Positions 63,948-64,000 of a DNA stretch of 64,000 bases are shown here, piece after piece. Numbering within the stretch: the first letter of the stretch is position 1; each line of letters starts with the position of its first letter. The stretch is from Luteimonas panaciterrae (GTDB lineage: Bacteria > Pseudomonadota > Gammaproteobacteria > Xanthomonadales > Xanthomonadaceae), in the NCBI RefSeq assembly GCF_020511115.1, contig NZ_JAJAVH010000008.1:186001-250000 (forward strand). Reading direction: 5' to 3'. Position numbers and translations under genes: made by a program. Under the pieces are notes generated by a model. That model made no database searches, was not told where the DNA came from, and saw nothing but the letters and a program-made list of their open reading frames with translations.

Positions 63948-64000
63948 TTTTCTCTCGGATGGTGGCACGGTTTGATCGCCCGCCACCGGAATTATGCCTT

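Overview
The window is GC-rich, densely packed chromosomal DNA whose gene content points to a member of the Lysobacterales (Xanthomonadales), most likely Rhodanobacteraceae or Xanthomonadaceae. The pointers are the algR-hemC order, the opgG-opgH pair, paired S9 peptidases, a copL-copA-copB copper operon, an Oar-like TonB receptor and many lineage-typical small secreted proteins. No rRNA, tRNA, CRISPR array or intact insertion sequence was recognised.

Layout. 0-6.7 kb: a truncated oligopeptidase B, a periplasmic prolyl oligopeptidase, a small membrane protein, a patatin phospholipase with a WYL regulator, and a small DUF7709-type protein. 6.9-11.6 kb: a soeABC-type molybdoenzyme operon, predicted to be cytoplasmic sulfite oxidation feeding quinone, interrupted by a perfect 30-bp inverted repeat. 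11.8-19.3 kb: an outer-membrane barrel, hemC, algR, an esterase, opgH-opgG for osmoregulated periplasmic glucans, and a secreted protein. 19.4-28.6 kb: a stress/hydrolase region with a WYL regulator, two tandem paralogue pairs (DUF1579-like proteins and Asp-nucleophile alpha/beta hydrolases), a 51-residue cysteine protein, AraC regulators, zntB with a highly structured leader, a chloroperoxidase-type hydrolase and ohr. 28.7-36.1 kb: a copper-resistance island (copL-copA-copB-cytochrome c, convergent with a Cu-ATPase and its MerR regulator).

36.2-50.1 kb is a coherent N-acetylgalactosamine foraging locus. It holds a GH109 enzyme, a DUF3472 protein, a large TonB receptor and a GH31 enzyme with discoidin/NPCBM-like modules on the minus strand. 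Facing them on the plus strand are agaS, a ROK kinase, agaZ/kbaZ and the DeoR regulator agaR. The two arms share a strikingly AT-rich promoter with CTTTC/GAAAG repeats expected to bind AgaR. Outer-membrane uptake, periplasmic release of alpha-GalNAc and cytoplasmic catabolism are encoded together; the deacetylase and inner-membrane transporter are not seen.

50.2-53.5 kb holds a poorly characterised minus-strand cluster: a 760-residue unknown protein, a DUF1360 protein and a 50-residue protein, with a decayed CHAP-like fragment nearby. 54.0-58.7 kb is a translationally coupled operon of ECF-type sigma factor, anti-sigma factor, unknown protein and TPR-CHAT lipoprotein. It is followed by a MliC-like lysozyme-inhibitor lipoprotein and a secreted beta-helix protein. 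60.6-62.8 kb is a low-GC, apparently acquired island with a decayed cysteine-motif gene and an intact gene carrying a C-terminal PD-(D/E)XK-like nuclease signature, a candidate defence element. The window ends with a secreted Sel1-like protein.
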